Source: Pedobacter sp. AJM (GTDB taxonomy: Bacteria; Bacteroidota; Bacteroidia; Sphingobacteriales; Sphingobacteriaceae). From it: a stretch of DNA of 64,000 nucleotides. Where the stretch lies: positions 1 through 64,000 of the forward strand of contig NZ_NHOT01000004.1 in assembly GCF_002197755.1 (NCBI RefSeq). Direction: 5' to 3'. How positions within the stretch are numbered: position 1 is the first letter of the stretch; every line of letters starts with the position of its first letter. Made by a program: the position numbers and the translations under genes. Below are positions 34,290-43,056 of the stretch, in pieces. Below the pieces are notes generated by a model that saw only the letters and a program-made list of their open reading frames with translations, had not been told where the DNA came from and made no database searches.

Positions 34290-36581
34290 ATGAAAATCGC
34301 ATATATTTCAACTTATCCTCCTCGCGAATGCGGTCTAGCTACGTTCAATTACAATTTAATCAATGCGTTAAGTATCAATCCATCTTACCAGGCAGATAAA
34401 AGTTTTGTTATTGCGATGAACGAATCTGATGATCTTAATGAACATGCTTATCCTTCAGAAGTAAAATTCATCATCAGGCAACAGAATCAGCAGGATTATA
34501 TTGAAGCTGCTAATTTTATTAATGATAGTGATGTAGATACTTGTATCATTGAACATGAGTTTGGAATTTATGGTGGCAATAGCGGCGTTTTTTTGCTTTC
34601 GCTCATTAATAAGCTCAAAAAACCTTTTATTACCATTTTGCATACGGTGTTAAAGGAACCAAATTTTATGCAACAGACCATCATTAAGGAAATTGCATTA
34701 AAATCGTCAAAAATTGTGGTAATGAGTAAAAAAGCGGTGTTATTTTTAACCAGCATTTACCAAATTCCTTCAACCTCTATCAAATTAATAGAACATGGTG
34801 TTCCTAACCTGGAACCTATTGCGAACAATGAAATTTCGCGAAGCGAATTGTTTAAAAATAGAAAAGTACTGTTTACATTCGGGCTGATTAGCCGCAACAA
34901 AGGCCTGGAAACAGTGATTAAAGCCTTACCAAGCATTGTTTCGCAACATCCGGATGTTTTATATGTGATTCTGGGCAATACACATCCCGGAGTTGTTAGA
35001 CATAACGGTGAAGAATATCGTGATAGTTTAAAAGCACTGGCTAAAGATTTAGGCGTAGAAAATAATATTGCCTTCGTCAATAAGTTTGTATCTGAAAATG
35101 AACTTCACCAATATTTAACGGCTTGTTATTTATATATAACGCCTTATTTAAATGAAGCACAAATTACAAGTGGTACATTATCATATGCTGTTGGTGCAGG
35201 TGCTGCTGTTGTTTCTACACCATATTGGCATGCAGAAGAATTACTGGCAGATAACCGGGGCAAATTATTTGATTTTAAAAACGATAAGGCCCTGGTCAAC
35301 ATTGTAAATGAATTGCTATCAGATGAAGCTAAACATCAGGAGCTTAAATCAAATGCTTATCAATATGGCTTAAAACTAAGATGGCCAGCAATAGGCAATG
35401 TATATCTTTCTACTTTACAGCAAGCCATAGCAGACGGAGAAAAACCTGAAAGGGTAACCCCTCCTATTATAGATGTGGAAAGCATGCCGGCACTCAACTT
35501 GAGTCATATTAGCTTGCTTACAGATGATACCGGAATTATTCAACATGCACGTTTTGGCATTCCGAATCTGAAAGAAGGTTATTGCATTGATGATAATGCC
35601 AGAGCCTTAATTATGGCTTTAATGGCTTATGAGCAAAATAAAAATCAGGCAGCATTAAAGTTGATGCCTGTTTACCTGAGCTTTATTCAATACATGCATA
35701 CAGAAGATGGAAACTTTAGAAATTTCTTAAGTTTTAACCGCAATTATCTGGACGAAATTGGTTCTGAAGATGCTTTCGGCCGAACAATATGGTCTTTAGG
35801 TTATTTAATTGGTGTTGCGCCTAATAACTCGTACCGCGAGTTTGGAAGAGAACTTTTCTTTAATGCAGTACCTCATTTTAAAGGCTTAAAGCATTTGCGT
35901 GGGATGGCAAATACACTCATCGGAATTTCCTATTATTTACTTGCGCATCCCGGCGATAAACCGATTATAAATGAGGGAAACCAGCTGGCAGAAAGTTTGA
36001 AGCTATCTTATCAAGCCAATAAAGATGGAGACTGGCATTGGTTTGAAGATATACTGACTTACGATAATGCGATTTTACCTCTGGCATTATTACATCACTA
36101 TGAAGCAACCGGCGACAATGAATCTTACCAGATAGCGATGGAAAGCATTAATTTCCTGAATAGTTTTTCTTTTGAAAATGGTTATTTAAACCCTGTTGGA
36201 AATGCGGGCTGGATGAGGAAGCATGGAAAAAATCCAATTTATGACCAGCAAGCCATTGAAACCATGGCAATGGTACTGCTTTACGGTAAAACTTATGAAA
36301 TTACCAAAGACAGTAAATACCTGAGTTTAATGTATACCAGTTATGAGTGGTTTTTAGGCAAAAACAGTATGCACATTCCTTTATATGATTTTGAAACACA
36401 TGGCTGTGCGGATGGCTTACAGTTTAATAGTGTAAACAGAAATCAGGGTGCTGAAAGTACATTAGCCTATTTTGTTTCTCATCTTACCGTTTTGAAAGCG
36501 GCAGAGGCTGAATATGAAACGCTTTCTCCTTCGCTATTTGAAGAAGAAGAAGAGTTTGTAAAACATCAAAATTCAAAATAA
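34290..36581 (+). CDS. GT4 glycosyltransferase fused to an alpha-helical barrel-like domain
   Basis: A 763-aa two-part cytoplasmic protein. Residues 1-385 are a GT4/GT-B glycosyltransferase (MKIAYISTYPPRECGLATFN, FTFGLISRNKGLETVIKALP, and the nucleotide-sugar region EAQITSGTLSYAVGAGAAVV). Residues about 400-750 form a helical domain with repeated Trp/His-rich motifs (YCIDDNARALIMALMAYEQN, DGDWHWFEDILTYDNAILPL, DGLQFNSVNRNQGAESTLAY) that suggest an (alpha/alpha)6-like fold. It converges on a GH130 phosphorylase gene, so it is likely part of mannose-containing oligosaccharide metabolism. The substrate is inferred from that neighbour only. Confidence 0.88.
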   Translation: MKIAYISTYPPRECGLATFNYNLINALSINPSYQADKSFVIAMNESDDLNEHAYPSEVKFIIRQQNQQDYIEAANFINDSDVDTCIIEHEFGIYGGNSGVFLLSLINKLKKPFITILHTVLKEPNFMQQTIIKEIALKSSKIVVMSKKAVLFLTSIYQIPSTSIKLIEHGVPNLEPIANNEISRSELFKNRKVLFTFGLISRNKGLETVIKALPSIVSQHPDVLYVILGNTHPGVVRHNGEEYRDSLKALAKDLGVENNIAFVNKFVSENELHQYLTACYLYITPYLNEAQITSGTLSYAVGAGAAVVSTPYWHAEELLADNRGKLFDFKNDKALVNIVNELLSDEAKHQELKSNAYQYGLKLRWPAIGNVYLSTLQQAIADGEKPERVTPPIIDVESMPALNLSHISLLTDDTGIIQHARFGIPNLKEGYCIDDNARALIMALMAYEQNKNQAALKLMPVYLSFIQYMHTEDGNFRNFLSFNRNYLDEIGSEDAFGRTIWSLGYLIGVAPNNSYREFGRELFFNAVPHFKGLKHLRGMANTLIGISYYLLAHPGDKPIINEGNQLAESLKLSYQANKDGDWHWFEDILTYDNAILPLALLHHYEATGDNESYQIAMESINFLNSFSFENGYLNPVGNAGWMRKHGKNPIYDQQAIETMAMVLLYGKTYEITKDSKYLSLMYTSYEWFLGKNSMHIPLYDFETHGCADGLQFNSVNRNQGAESTLAYFVSHLTVLKAAEAEYETLSPSLFEEEEEFVKHQNSK

Positions 36582-36583
36582 TA

Positions 36584-36617
36584 AAGAAGGGCTGATTCAT
36601 TTGAATCAGCCCTTCTT
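36584..36617. terminator. bidirectional terminator between the GT4 and GH130 genes
   Basis: AAGAAGGGCTGATTCA and TGAATCAGCCCTTCTT form a perfect 16-bp inverted repeat with a 2-nt centre, in the 66-bp gap between two convergent genes. A-rich and T-rich flanks suit termination from both sides. Confidence 0.85.
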
Positions 36618-36647
36618 GTTTCATAATAGAAAAGTATTTTATCCTAT

Positions 36648-38120
36648 TTATCCCTTCCCGTTTTCAAGCAATTTGTTTAGCAACAATTCCAAGTTTACAG
36701 TGGCAAAAGACGAACTGTAATCAGATAATCCATAAGGAATTATCAGTTCGCCATTGCTTATAATAGAACCACAGGAATACACTACATTTGGCACATAACC
36801 TTCACGTTCATCATTGTTTGGAATAATCAGCGGCTCTTTTAAATGCCCGATTTCTTTGCTCGGATCTTCCAGATCCAGCAATACCACTCCAATACAGTAC
36901 CGTCTCATTGGACCAACCCCATGTGTAATTACCAACCATCCCTTTTCAGTTTCTATTGGTGAGCCACAATTACCAATCTGTACCAATTCCCAGTCGTAAC
37001 GCGGTTGTTTCAGCAAAATAGGATTTTCCCAAACATTTACCTTATCAGAAAACATCAGGTAATTGTTCCATCCATCAATTCTGCTCATCATCACGTATTT
37101 TCCATTTATTTTGCGGGGAAAAAGAGCAAGGTTTTTATTTTGGGCACCATCTCCATATAAAGGGATTACTTTAAACTCATAGAAATCTTCTGTTTGCACC
37201 AACTTTGGTATAATAAGCGAACCATCAAAAGCAGTGTAGGTGGCATAATATAATACCTTCCCGTCATCTTTAACAAATTTTACAAAGCGTGCATCTTCAA
37301 TACCTTTTCGTTCGAACTCCGAAATTGGAAAAATTACCCGGTCTGATATATCGGTATCTTTAGAAAAAGAAATGGTATGATAAGTATCTGATAACCATAG
37401 CACTTTATCATATTCTACCAGGCGCGAGGGATTTTCATTATGCAGGCTTTTTGAATCTTTAATAATATTACTCAAACTGGTGTATTCAAAACGATCATCT
37501 AGTTTTGCTTCTATTTCTTCAATAACAGATGGATCAATCTGTGCATAGGCAGCTTTTTTGAAGAACAGTTTCTTTACATAAATTGCATTCTTCACTACCT
37601 CTGCCTCATCCACATAATTGCCTACCGGCAAAACCTGTATATTATTATTCTTATCAATCAATGCACGACGGAAAACGATAGATGAAATGTGTCCTTCACC
37701 TACTGCCCTGAAACTGATGATCACCCTTTTCTCTCCTTCTACAAGATCAGTTTGATCGGGATCGTCAACAATACTTGGATTAAAAAACGCAGCCGATTCA
37801 ATAGAATATTCATGCGTAAAATACGCACCAATAAGTAATCTGGTATATGGATCAAGGTCTTCTATATCCGTTCCAAGTACAGCAAATTGCTTTTTCAGCT
37901 TTTTACAATGCCGGTTTAAAATTTTCGTAATGTTACGGTGTCTTTTAGAATACTCCTGTAAAATCGGAGAGATGAGTGAAAATACTTTATCATCAGAAAA
38001 CTCCAAAACTTTTCTGATCACTTCCAGTGCTCTTTCTTCTCCGTTAAAAAAAAAACGGGCAATTACACGTTTCGTATCTGGATTAACCTTAACGGGCTTA
38101 CGTTCTATATATAATCTCAT
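36648..38120 (-). CDS. glycoside hydrolase family 130 (beta-mannoside phosphorylase-like)
   Basis: A 490-aa cytoplasmic protein with the five-bladed propeller pattern of GH130, enzymes that phosphorolyse beta-linked mannosides. Typical stretches: AAFFNPSIVDDPDQ, VIISFRAVGEGHISSIVFRR, DARFVKFVKDDGKVLYYATY, ALFPRKINGKYVMMSRIDGW, VQIGNCGSPIETEKGWLVIT-HGVGPMRRYCIG and a late VVYSCGSIISNGELIIPYG. The extra N-terminal region of about 100 residues (to ILQEYSKRHRNITKIL) is seen in one GH130 subgroup. It converges on the GT4 fusion gene and probably acts with it. Confidence 0.9.
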   Translation of the reverse strand: MRLYIERKPVKVNPDTKRVIARFFFNGEERALEVIRKVLEFSDDKVFSLISPILQEYSKRHRNITKILNRHCKKLKKQFAVLGTDIEDLDPYTRLLIGAYFTHEYSIESAAFFNPSIVDDPDQTDLVEGEKRVIISFRAVGEGHISSIVFRRALIDKNNNIQVLPVGNYVDEAEVVKNAIYVKKLFFKKAAYAQIDPSVIEEIEAKLDDRFEYTSLSNIIKDSKSLHNENPSRLVEYDKVLWLSDTYHTISFSKDTDISDRVIFPISEFERKGIEDARFVKFVKDDGKVLYYATYTAFDGSLIIPKLVQTEDFYEFKVIPLYGDGAQNKNLALFPRKINGKYVMMSRIDGWNNYLMFSDKVNVWENPILLKQPRYDWELVQIGNCGSPIETEKGWLVITHGVGPMRRYCIGVVLLDLEDPSKEIGHLKEPLIIPNNDEREGYVPNVVYSCGSIISNGELIIPYGLSDYSSSFATVNLELLLNKLLENGKG

Positions 38121-38269
38121 TTTTGAATAATGTTTTGATAATTATAATGTTCATCTTACGATGACATTAGCTATAGTAACTAAAGTTACAACTTAATTGT
38201 TTATATTATTTATCCTTTTAATGAGAATCTTTACCTTTAATCCATTACCCACTTTAATCATACCTTTAA

Positions 38270-39448
38270 ATGCATTTACATCAGGTTTCAGATCAAAATA
38301 TATGTTTTAATGAAGAATTGCATATGCAAAAATTATATGAATATGAGATCTTAAATACACCTGCTGAAGAAAGCTTTAACAACTTTGCAAAACTGGCCGC
38401 TGAGATTTTTGAAGTAACTGATGCCGCTATCGGATTTTTTGACAAGCACGGTACTTTCATAAAAGCTTTAATTGGTAAGCATGCAGCGCCAGAAATCAAT
38501 CCATATCTTTTTAACCTGATTAAAACAGCGGATGAAGATGTGGTTACCGGCAATGCATCGGAATTTGTACATGCCAATGATCAATCTTTTTTATTCCAAT
38601 TTTTTGCCGGAGCAGTGATTAAATCTGCAGAAGGACAAAATCTGGGTGCCATCATTATACATGGCCAGCATTTTCAAACTGCTACTCAAAACCAACTGAA
38701 CATGTTAAACAGGCTGGCCGTGATGATATCAGAAAAACTGGAAACGCGGATGGCCTTCAGAAAAACGCTGAGGGCGCAGGATGATCGCTTGCATGTGCTT
38801 ATCCACGACCTGAAAAATCCGATGACCACCATATCCCTTCAATCTGAATTGGTAAGCAGAATGCCTGGTGCAGATGAAAGAACTATAACTATCGCAGAAA
38901 AAATCAACAGTCAATCTAAAAGGATGGTTGACAATCTAAACCAGATACTAAGTTCAGCCAGAAGGGAGACCGGATCTTTCAAACCGCAGAAAAATAAAAT
39001 AAATCTCCGCGAATTGTTATCTAAAACCGTAAAAGATCTGAATGTTATTTCTAAAAATAAAAACCAGGCATTTACCATCAATATTGATACAGCGGTAGAA
39101 ATTTTTGGTGATCAGATTAAACTGCAGGAGCTATTTTTCCAATTGCTTCATAATGCGGTTAAATTCTCTTATGCAGATAGCGAAATCCGGATTTCTCATC
39201 AAATGGCAGAAAACAGGGTAACCATTGCCATAAAAGATCATGGCGTAGGTCTGAATGAATCGGATCTGGAAAGCTTATTTATGAAATTTTCCCGATTAAG
39301 TTCTGCGCCAACCCAACATGAAAATGTTAATGGTTTGGGATTAATTACCGCAAGGATGTTTGTGGATATGCATAAAGGCCGCATCTGGGCAACAAGTGAG
39401 GGCAAAGATAAAGGAACAACTTTTTTTATAGAACTGCCCCTTAAATAG
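38270..39448 (+). CDS. GAF-domain sensor histidine kinase
   Basis: A 392-aa soluble kinase without transmembrane segments. Residues about 20-165 form a GAF domain (ILNTPAEESFNNFAKLAAEI, AAIGFFDKHGTFIKALIG). The HisKA box VLIHDLKNPMTTISLQSELV carries the phospho-acceptor His. The HATPase_c domain shows N (LLHNAVKFS), G1 (KDHGVGLNESDLESLF) and G2 (GLGLITARMFVDMHKGRIW). No response regulator is adjacent, so its partner is elsewhere. Its 3' end overlaps the convergent phosphoesterase gene by 8 bp. Confidence 0.93.
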   Translation: MHLHQVSDQNICFNEELHMQKLYEYEILNTPAEESFNNFAKLAAEIFEVTDAAIGFFDKHGTFIKALIGKHAAPEINPYLFNLIKTADEDVVTGNASEFVHANDQSFLFQFFAGAVIKSAEGQNLGAIIIHGQHFQTATQNQLNMLNRLAVMISEKLETRMAFRKTLRAQDDRLHVLIHDLKNPMTTISLQSELVSRMPGADERTITIAEKINSQSKRMVDNLNQILSSARRETGSFKPQKNKINLRELLSKTVKDLNVISKNKNQAFTINIDTAVEIFGDQIKLQELFFQLLHNAVKFSYADSEIRISHQMAENRVTIAIKDHGVGLNESDLESLFMKFSRLSSAPTQHENVNGLGLITARMFVDMHKGRIWATSEGKDKGTTFFIELPLK

Positions 39449-40532
39449 CATCCAGTAAATCAGCCAGCTTCATTTCTTCCAGTAAAACTCTTTCCGGATC
39501 ACCTGATTTTTGAAAAGACCATTTAATTAACCGGATCATACCATTTTCAATTTCGATACCTGTAATATCACCATCGCTGAAACAGCAGCAGCCGCTATTG
39601 AAATAACCAGGCTTGTATGCTTTAAATTCAGGTACCTCATCTCCTTTTTTTACTCTTTTTTTTAGTTCTTCATTTAATTTATCCATTACAGGTTGATCAT
39701 GCGCAATAGTTGCATTTTTAAGTTTTAAATAAACTCTTTCCAGGTGAGTAAGCGATGCAAATACAGGCTGGTGTGTGTGGCCAGTAATTAGTGCCGTATC
39801 TTTTTGTTCTGCCTGCCAGCTATACATCATGCTGTTGTGCATGGTTTTTAGCTGGTTATCATAAGCCGGTGTATTGGGATTAATTTTTAAGAATGATTGC
39901 AGTGGTGCCCATATAGTGCTGACAAACCATTTACTAAACCAATTCCCATCGCTTTGCAAATCACCCTGATGACCATGGGTGAGAAAGATATTCAGCACTT
40001 TATGCTGTAACTTTACCTTTAAAATTACGCCTTCATAAATCGGAATCTTTTTACCGTAAATGCGATTCAGGTTAAAACCGGCCAACGGATCATTGTCCCA
40101 GTAGAGGTCATGATTTCCAAAAACCTTTGTGAAAGCATTGCGATGAATAAATAATTTTTCTCTTTCAAAGGTTTGCTTATGATGCTGAATTACAGATTCC
40201 AGCAAATTCTCCCAAAGTTCTTCACTATCTCCCAGGTTGATGTAATGGAAAAAACTGGCATTGTAGTATTCAAGTGCCTGCAGATAGTTTTTTTCCGCCA
40301 GCGTAAAGTCGTCGGCATCATCACGCGCCCCCTTATGCTGATCCGAAAAAATAATGATTTTATCTTTTTCCGAAATTTCAAACACCAGTCCGCGTTTTCC
40401 GGGCTCCTTACTTATAGTATTAAAAAGCTTACTTAAAGCTTCATGAATACGGTGAAGATCAGGTCTTGAACCAAATTTGTTTGACATTCGAATTACCCAA
40501 TCCCCAAATAAGTGCTGTAAAAATTTTCGCAT
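39441..40532 (-). CDS. metallophosphoesterase
   Basis: A calcineurin-like phosphoesterase of about 363 aa. Metal-binding motifs: IIIFSDQHKGARDDAD (D-x-H-like), INLGDSEELWE (GD), VFGNHDLYWD (GNHD), LTHGHQGD and ITGHTHQPVF (GH-x-H). The start was set at Met 40532 (MRKFLQHLFGDWVIRM); an upstream Met at 40580 is possible but leaves little room before the divergent gene at 40613. Substrate unknown. There is no signal peptide. Confidence 0.88.
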   Translation of the reverse strand: MRKFLQHLFGDWVIRMSNKFGSRPDLHRIHEALSKLFNTISKEPGKRGLVFEISEKDKIIIFSDQHKGARDDADDFTLAEKNYLQALEYYNASFFHYINLGDSEELWENLLESVIQHHKQTFEREKLFIHRNAFTKVFGNHDLYWDNDPLAGFNLNRIYGKKIPIYEGVILKVKLQHKVLNIFLTHGHQGDLQSDGNWFSKWFVSTIWAPLQSFLKINPNTPAYDNQLKTMHNSMMYSWQAEQKDTALITGHTHQPVFASLTHLERVYLKLKNATIAHDQPVMDKLNEELKKRVKKGDEVPEFKAYKPGYFNSGCCCFSDGDITGIEIENGMIRLIKWSFQKSGDPERVLLEEMKLADLLDAI

Positions 40533-40612
40533 TAATCGTGTTATGCATGAAGGTTTAAAATTAATCAAATATAAGATCAAACCCCGACTAACTATTCTAT
40601 ATATTTACCTGA

Positions 40613-41575
40613 ATGAAACGCCTTGTCATTTTTCTATTATTTTTTTATACCAGCACTCAGGCTCAAAAAATCCTGCCAGATACCTCCTTTAGTGTATATA
40701 CTACCTACCTTAAGGAGCACAAAAAGCGGCCATACATCAGTATAGCACAACCATTGGTTAAAGGTGATTTCAAAATCAAAAGTAACATGGTATACGCTAA
40801 ATATCCAACAGGTGATTTATCTCTTGATGTTATTTATCCAAAACACAACCGTAAACCATTACCGGCGGTATTATTTGTTTTTGGCGGAGGCTGGCGATCA
40901 GGTCATCGCAGCCAAAACATTCCATTGGCACAGAAAATCGCCCAAAGTGGTTATGTTTCTATTACTGCCGATTACAGGTTATCTACACATGCACAGTTTC
41001 CTGCAGCTGTGTATGATTTGAAAAACACCATTCGATGGATAAAAGCGAATGCTTCAAAGTTTAATATCGATACCAACAAAATTGCCATAACAGGATTTTC
41101 GGCCGGCGGGCAGCTGGCAGCTTTAATTGGCACTACAAATAATGATCCTCAATTTGAAAAGGAAAAAATTAATAAACACTCTAGTAATGTTCAGGCTGTA
41201 ATAGATGTAGATGGCGTATTGGCTTTTGACCATCCTGAGTCTGCTGAAGTCAGTACAGATCCAAACCGGAAATCTGTTGCTGCGATATGGCTTGGTGCTG
41301 ATTTAAAACAAGCCCCTGAATTATGGCACAATGCTTCTGCACTTTATCATGCCGGTAAACAAACAGTCCCCATGTTATTTATAAATAGTTCTTTACCACG
41401 CTTTCATGCCGGAAGAGATGATTTAATTGCCAAAATAAAACCCTTCGGAATCTATTCAGAAATTCATACATTACCTGATACACCCCATCCTTTTTGGCTA
41501 TTTAACCCTTGGTTTGAACAAGTTCATACCCTCATGATTAACTTTTTAGACAAACAGTTTAAACCCTTGAATTAA
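40613..41575 (+). CDS. exported alpha/beta hydrolase (esterase/lipase)
   Basis: A 320-aa protein with an N-terminal signal peptide (MKRLVIFLLFFYTSTQAQ) and the hormone-sensitive-lipase/BD-FAE pattern. The oxyanion site is FVFGGGWRSG, the nucleophile Ser is in ITGFSAGGQLAAL, an Asp lies in the region near PMLFINSSLPRFHAGRDD, and the His in TLPDTPHPFWLFNPW. It is likely periplasmic and may act on esters of polysaccharides or small molecules. It overlaps the convergent DUF3307 gene by 4 bp at the stop codons. Confidence 0.88.
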   Translation: MKRLVIFLLFFYTSTQAQKILPDTSFSVYTTYLKEHKKRPYISIAQPLVKGDFKIKSNMVYAKYPTGDLSLDVIYPKHNRKPLPAVLFVFGGGWRSGHRSQNIPLAQKIAQSGYVSITADYRLSTHAQFPAAVYDLKNTIRWIKANASKFNIDTNKIAITGFSAGGQLAALIGTTNNDPQFEKEKINKHSSNVQAVIDVDGVLAFDHPESAEVSTDPNRKSVAAIWLGADLKQAPELWHNASALYHAGKQTVPMLFINSSLPRFHAGRDDLIAKIKPFGIYSEIHTLPDTPHPFWLFNPWFEQVHTLMINFLDKQFKPLN

Positions 41576-42294
41576 AGCAGAAGCCGGCCTATCCAGGTGT
41601 TTATGGTGAGTGCAACAATAATGGCTATACCAAAACTTAATAAGGTTCCGATTAAAACATATTCTGTTAACTTTAAATCATGCGCCTCTTTTAAATCACC
41701 AAAACGAAAGATGGATTTTGCTGCAAGTAAAAATCCTACTGCTTCAAAATGATTGGTTGTAATAAAGATAAAAATTAATAATCGTTCTAAAATTCCGATA
41801 TACTTTCCGGCATTTTGCAACGATTTAGGGCTTTCATCATCACTTTCGGGTAACCATTTTGCAATAATTACTTTCATAATAATGGAAGTGGGCATAGTTA
41901 AAAACAAAGCACAGGAAATTAAAATCCAGAACCTAATATCATGAAGATAACTCACATCCAGGTGTCCTTTGAAAAAAAGATGCCAGACTAAAACAATGGA
42001 TGAAAAATGAAATATCTGATCAATAAAAAATAGTGCGCGGGCATTTTTTCGAGTCTGGAAAAGACCTTTCGCTCCATCAATAAACAAATGTAATAATCCT
42101 ATTGAAAGTGCTATCTTCCATATACTAAAACTCAAAAAGACGAAAAAAATCAATGCTATATGTACTGCTACATGTATATATAGTTTTCCTGATTTTAGTT
42201 TTTTAGTCGCCTTATCCTTCACCCAAGAATTTGGTTGCAAAAAGAAATCGCCTATTAAATGTACAAGGATGAGCTTAATTAGATAGATGTCCAT
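41572..42294 (-). CDS. DUF3307 membrane protein
   Basis: A 240-aa integral membrane protein with about six helices. The N-terminal motif LILVHLIGDFFLQPNSWVKD-K is the DUF3307 signature (HLIGDFxLQ), and HLFIDGAKG follows. DUF3307 proteins commonly sit beside SatD-type genes, as here: ATG 42294 shares one base with the SatD stop codon. Function unknown. Confidence 0.88.
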   Translation of the reverse strand: MDIYLIKLILVHLIGDFFLQPNSWVKDKATKKLKSGKLYIHVAVHIALIFFVFLSFSIWKIALSIGLLHLFIDGAKGLFQTRKNARALFFIDQIFHFSSIVLVWHLFFKGHLDVSYLHDIRFWILISCALFLTMPTSIIMKVIIAKWLPESDDESPKSLQNAGKYIGILERLLIFIFITTNHFEAVGFLLAAKSIFRFGDLKEAHDLKLTEYVLIGTLLSFGIAIIVALTINTWIGRLLL

Positions 42295-42902
42295 CAGTTA
42301 GCAAATATTTGATTCAATTTTTTACGATACAGTTTATCCATATCCATTAACTCAGCGTAATGCGCACGCTTTAAAGCCTCACTAACAGATGATTGTGTTC
42401 TACCTGAAAGTGTAGCCAACTCACTTTGCAATAGTTTTTCATGTTCCAATGCAAGTTTTACCATCTCTGCAGCAACAATTCCCCAGCTATCCATCGCAAT
42501 TAAGGCAAGCCTAATCATGACATTAATATCTTCATCAAATCCTGGAAAATCAGTTTTGATAGCCAAATTGACTTTTGCTTGTTTTAAGCTATCAAAAGCA
42601 ATTCCTGAATTCACAAATACATCCCCATTTGATTCAGAAAGCTTTTTACGTTTAATTTTAACCTCACCAATTCCTATGCCCATTCTAACATCAGCTGGTT
42701 TATTAATCCTGATGCAGGCTTTTAAATAAGCTGCTGCTTTGATTGCATTTTCAGGTTCAACTTCTATCTGAAAGCTATCTCCCCGGTAAATCTCCCATTT
42801 ATATTGTCCTGCAATCACTTTCAGTGCGCTTTTTAAGTTTGACAACCAACTATCCTTCACTTTTCTGGAACCTACAATATCACCCGTTATAATGCAAATC
42901 AT
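42294..42902 (-). CDS. SatD-family protein with C-terminal helix-turn-helix
   Basis: A 202-aa protein starting at Met 42902 (MICIITGDIVGSR). The N-terminal domain has the SatD pattern (ITGDIVGSRKV, IYRGDSFQIEV, RMGIGIGEV, VNSGIAFDSLK). The C-terminal 60 residues (LQSELATLSGRTQSSVSEAL-KRAHYAELMDM) look like a DNA-binding HTH. SatD is known from acid tolerance in Streptococcus mutans; its mechanism is unclear. The gene is divergent from the DNA-repair ligase cassette, with a triple palindrome in between that this HTH could bind. Nine upstream codons exist but the family starts at MICIITGD. Confidence 0.85.
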   Translation of the reverse strand: MICIITGDIVGSRKVKDSWLSNLKSALKVIAGQYKWEIYRGDSFQIEVEPENAIKAAAYLKACIRINKPADVRMGIGIGEVKIKRKKLSESNGDVFVNSGIAFDSLKQAKVNLAIKTDFPGFDEDINVMIRLALIAMDSWGIVAAEMVKLALEHEKLLQSELATLSGRTQSSVSEALKRAHYAELMDMDKLYRKKLNQIFAN

Positions 42903-42940
42903 AATACTAAGATATTTGAAATTATTCAATTTAACAAAAT

Positions 42941-43016
42941 TATCGGGTAATTACCCGATATTTCATTTTATCGGCTAATTACCCGATATTTCATTTTATC
43001 GGACAATTAGCCGATA
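42941..43016. promoter_or_regulatory. three 20-bp palindromes with an exact 28-bp period (operator array)
   Basis: TATCGGGTAATTACCCGATA (42941-42960, perfect), TATCGGCTAATTACCCGATA (42969-42988) and TATCGGACAATTAGCCGATA (42997-43016) are separated by 8-bp TTTCATTT spacers. They fill the gap between the divergent SatD and exonuclease genes. Equal spacing and conserved half-sites (TATCGG...CCGATA) indicate binding of a dimeric regulator to both promoters. The regulator is probably the adjacent SatD HTH protein, but that is inference. Confidence 0.8.
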
Positions 43017-43056
43017 TTGTTTCAAAACTTAAATTCTGATTTATTGTTTACCTACT

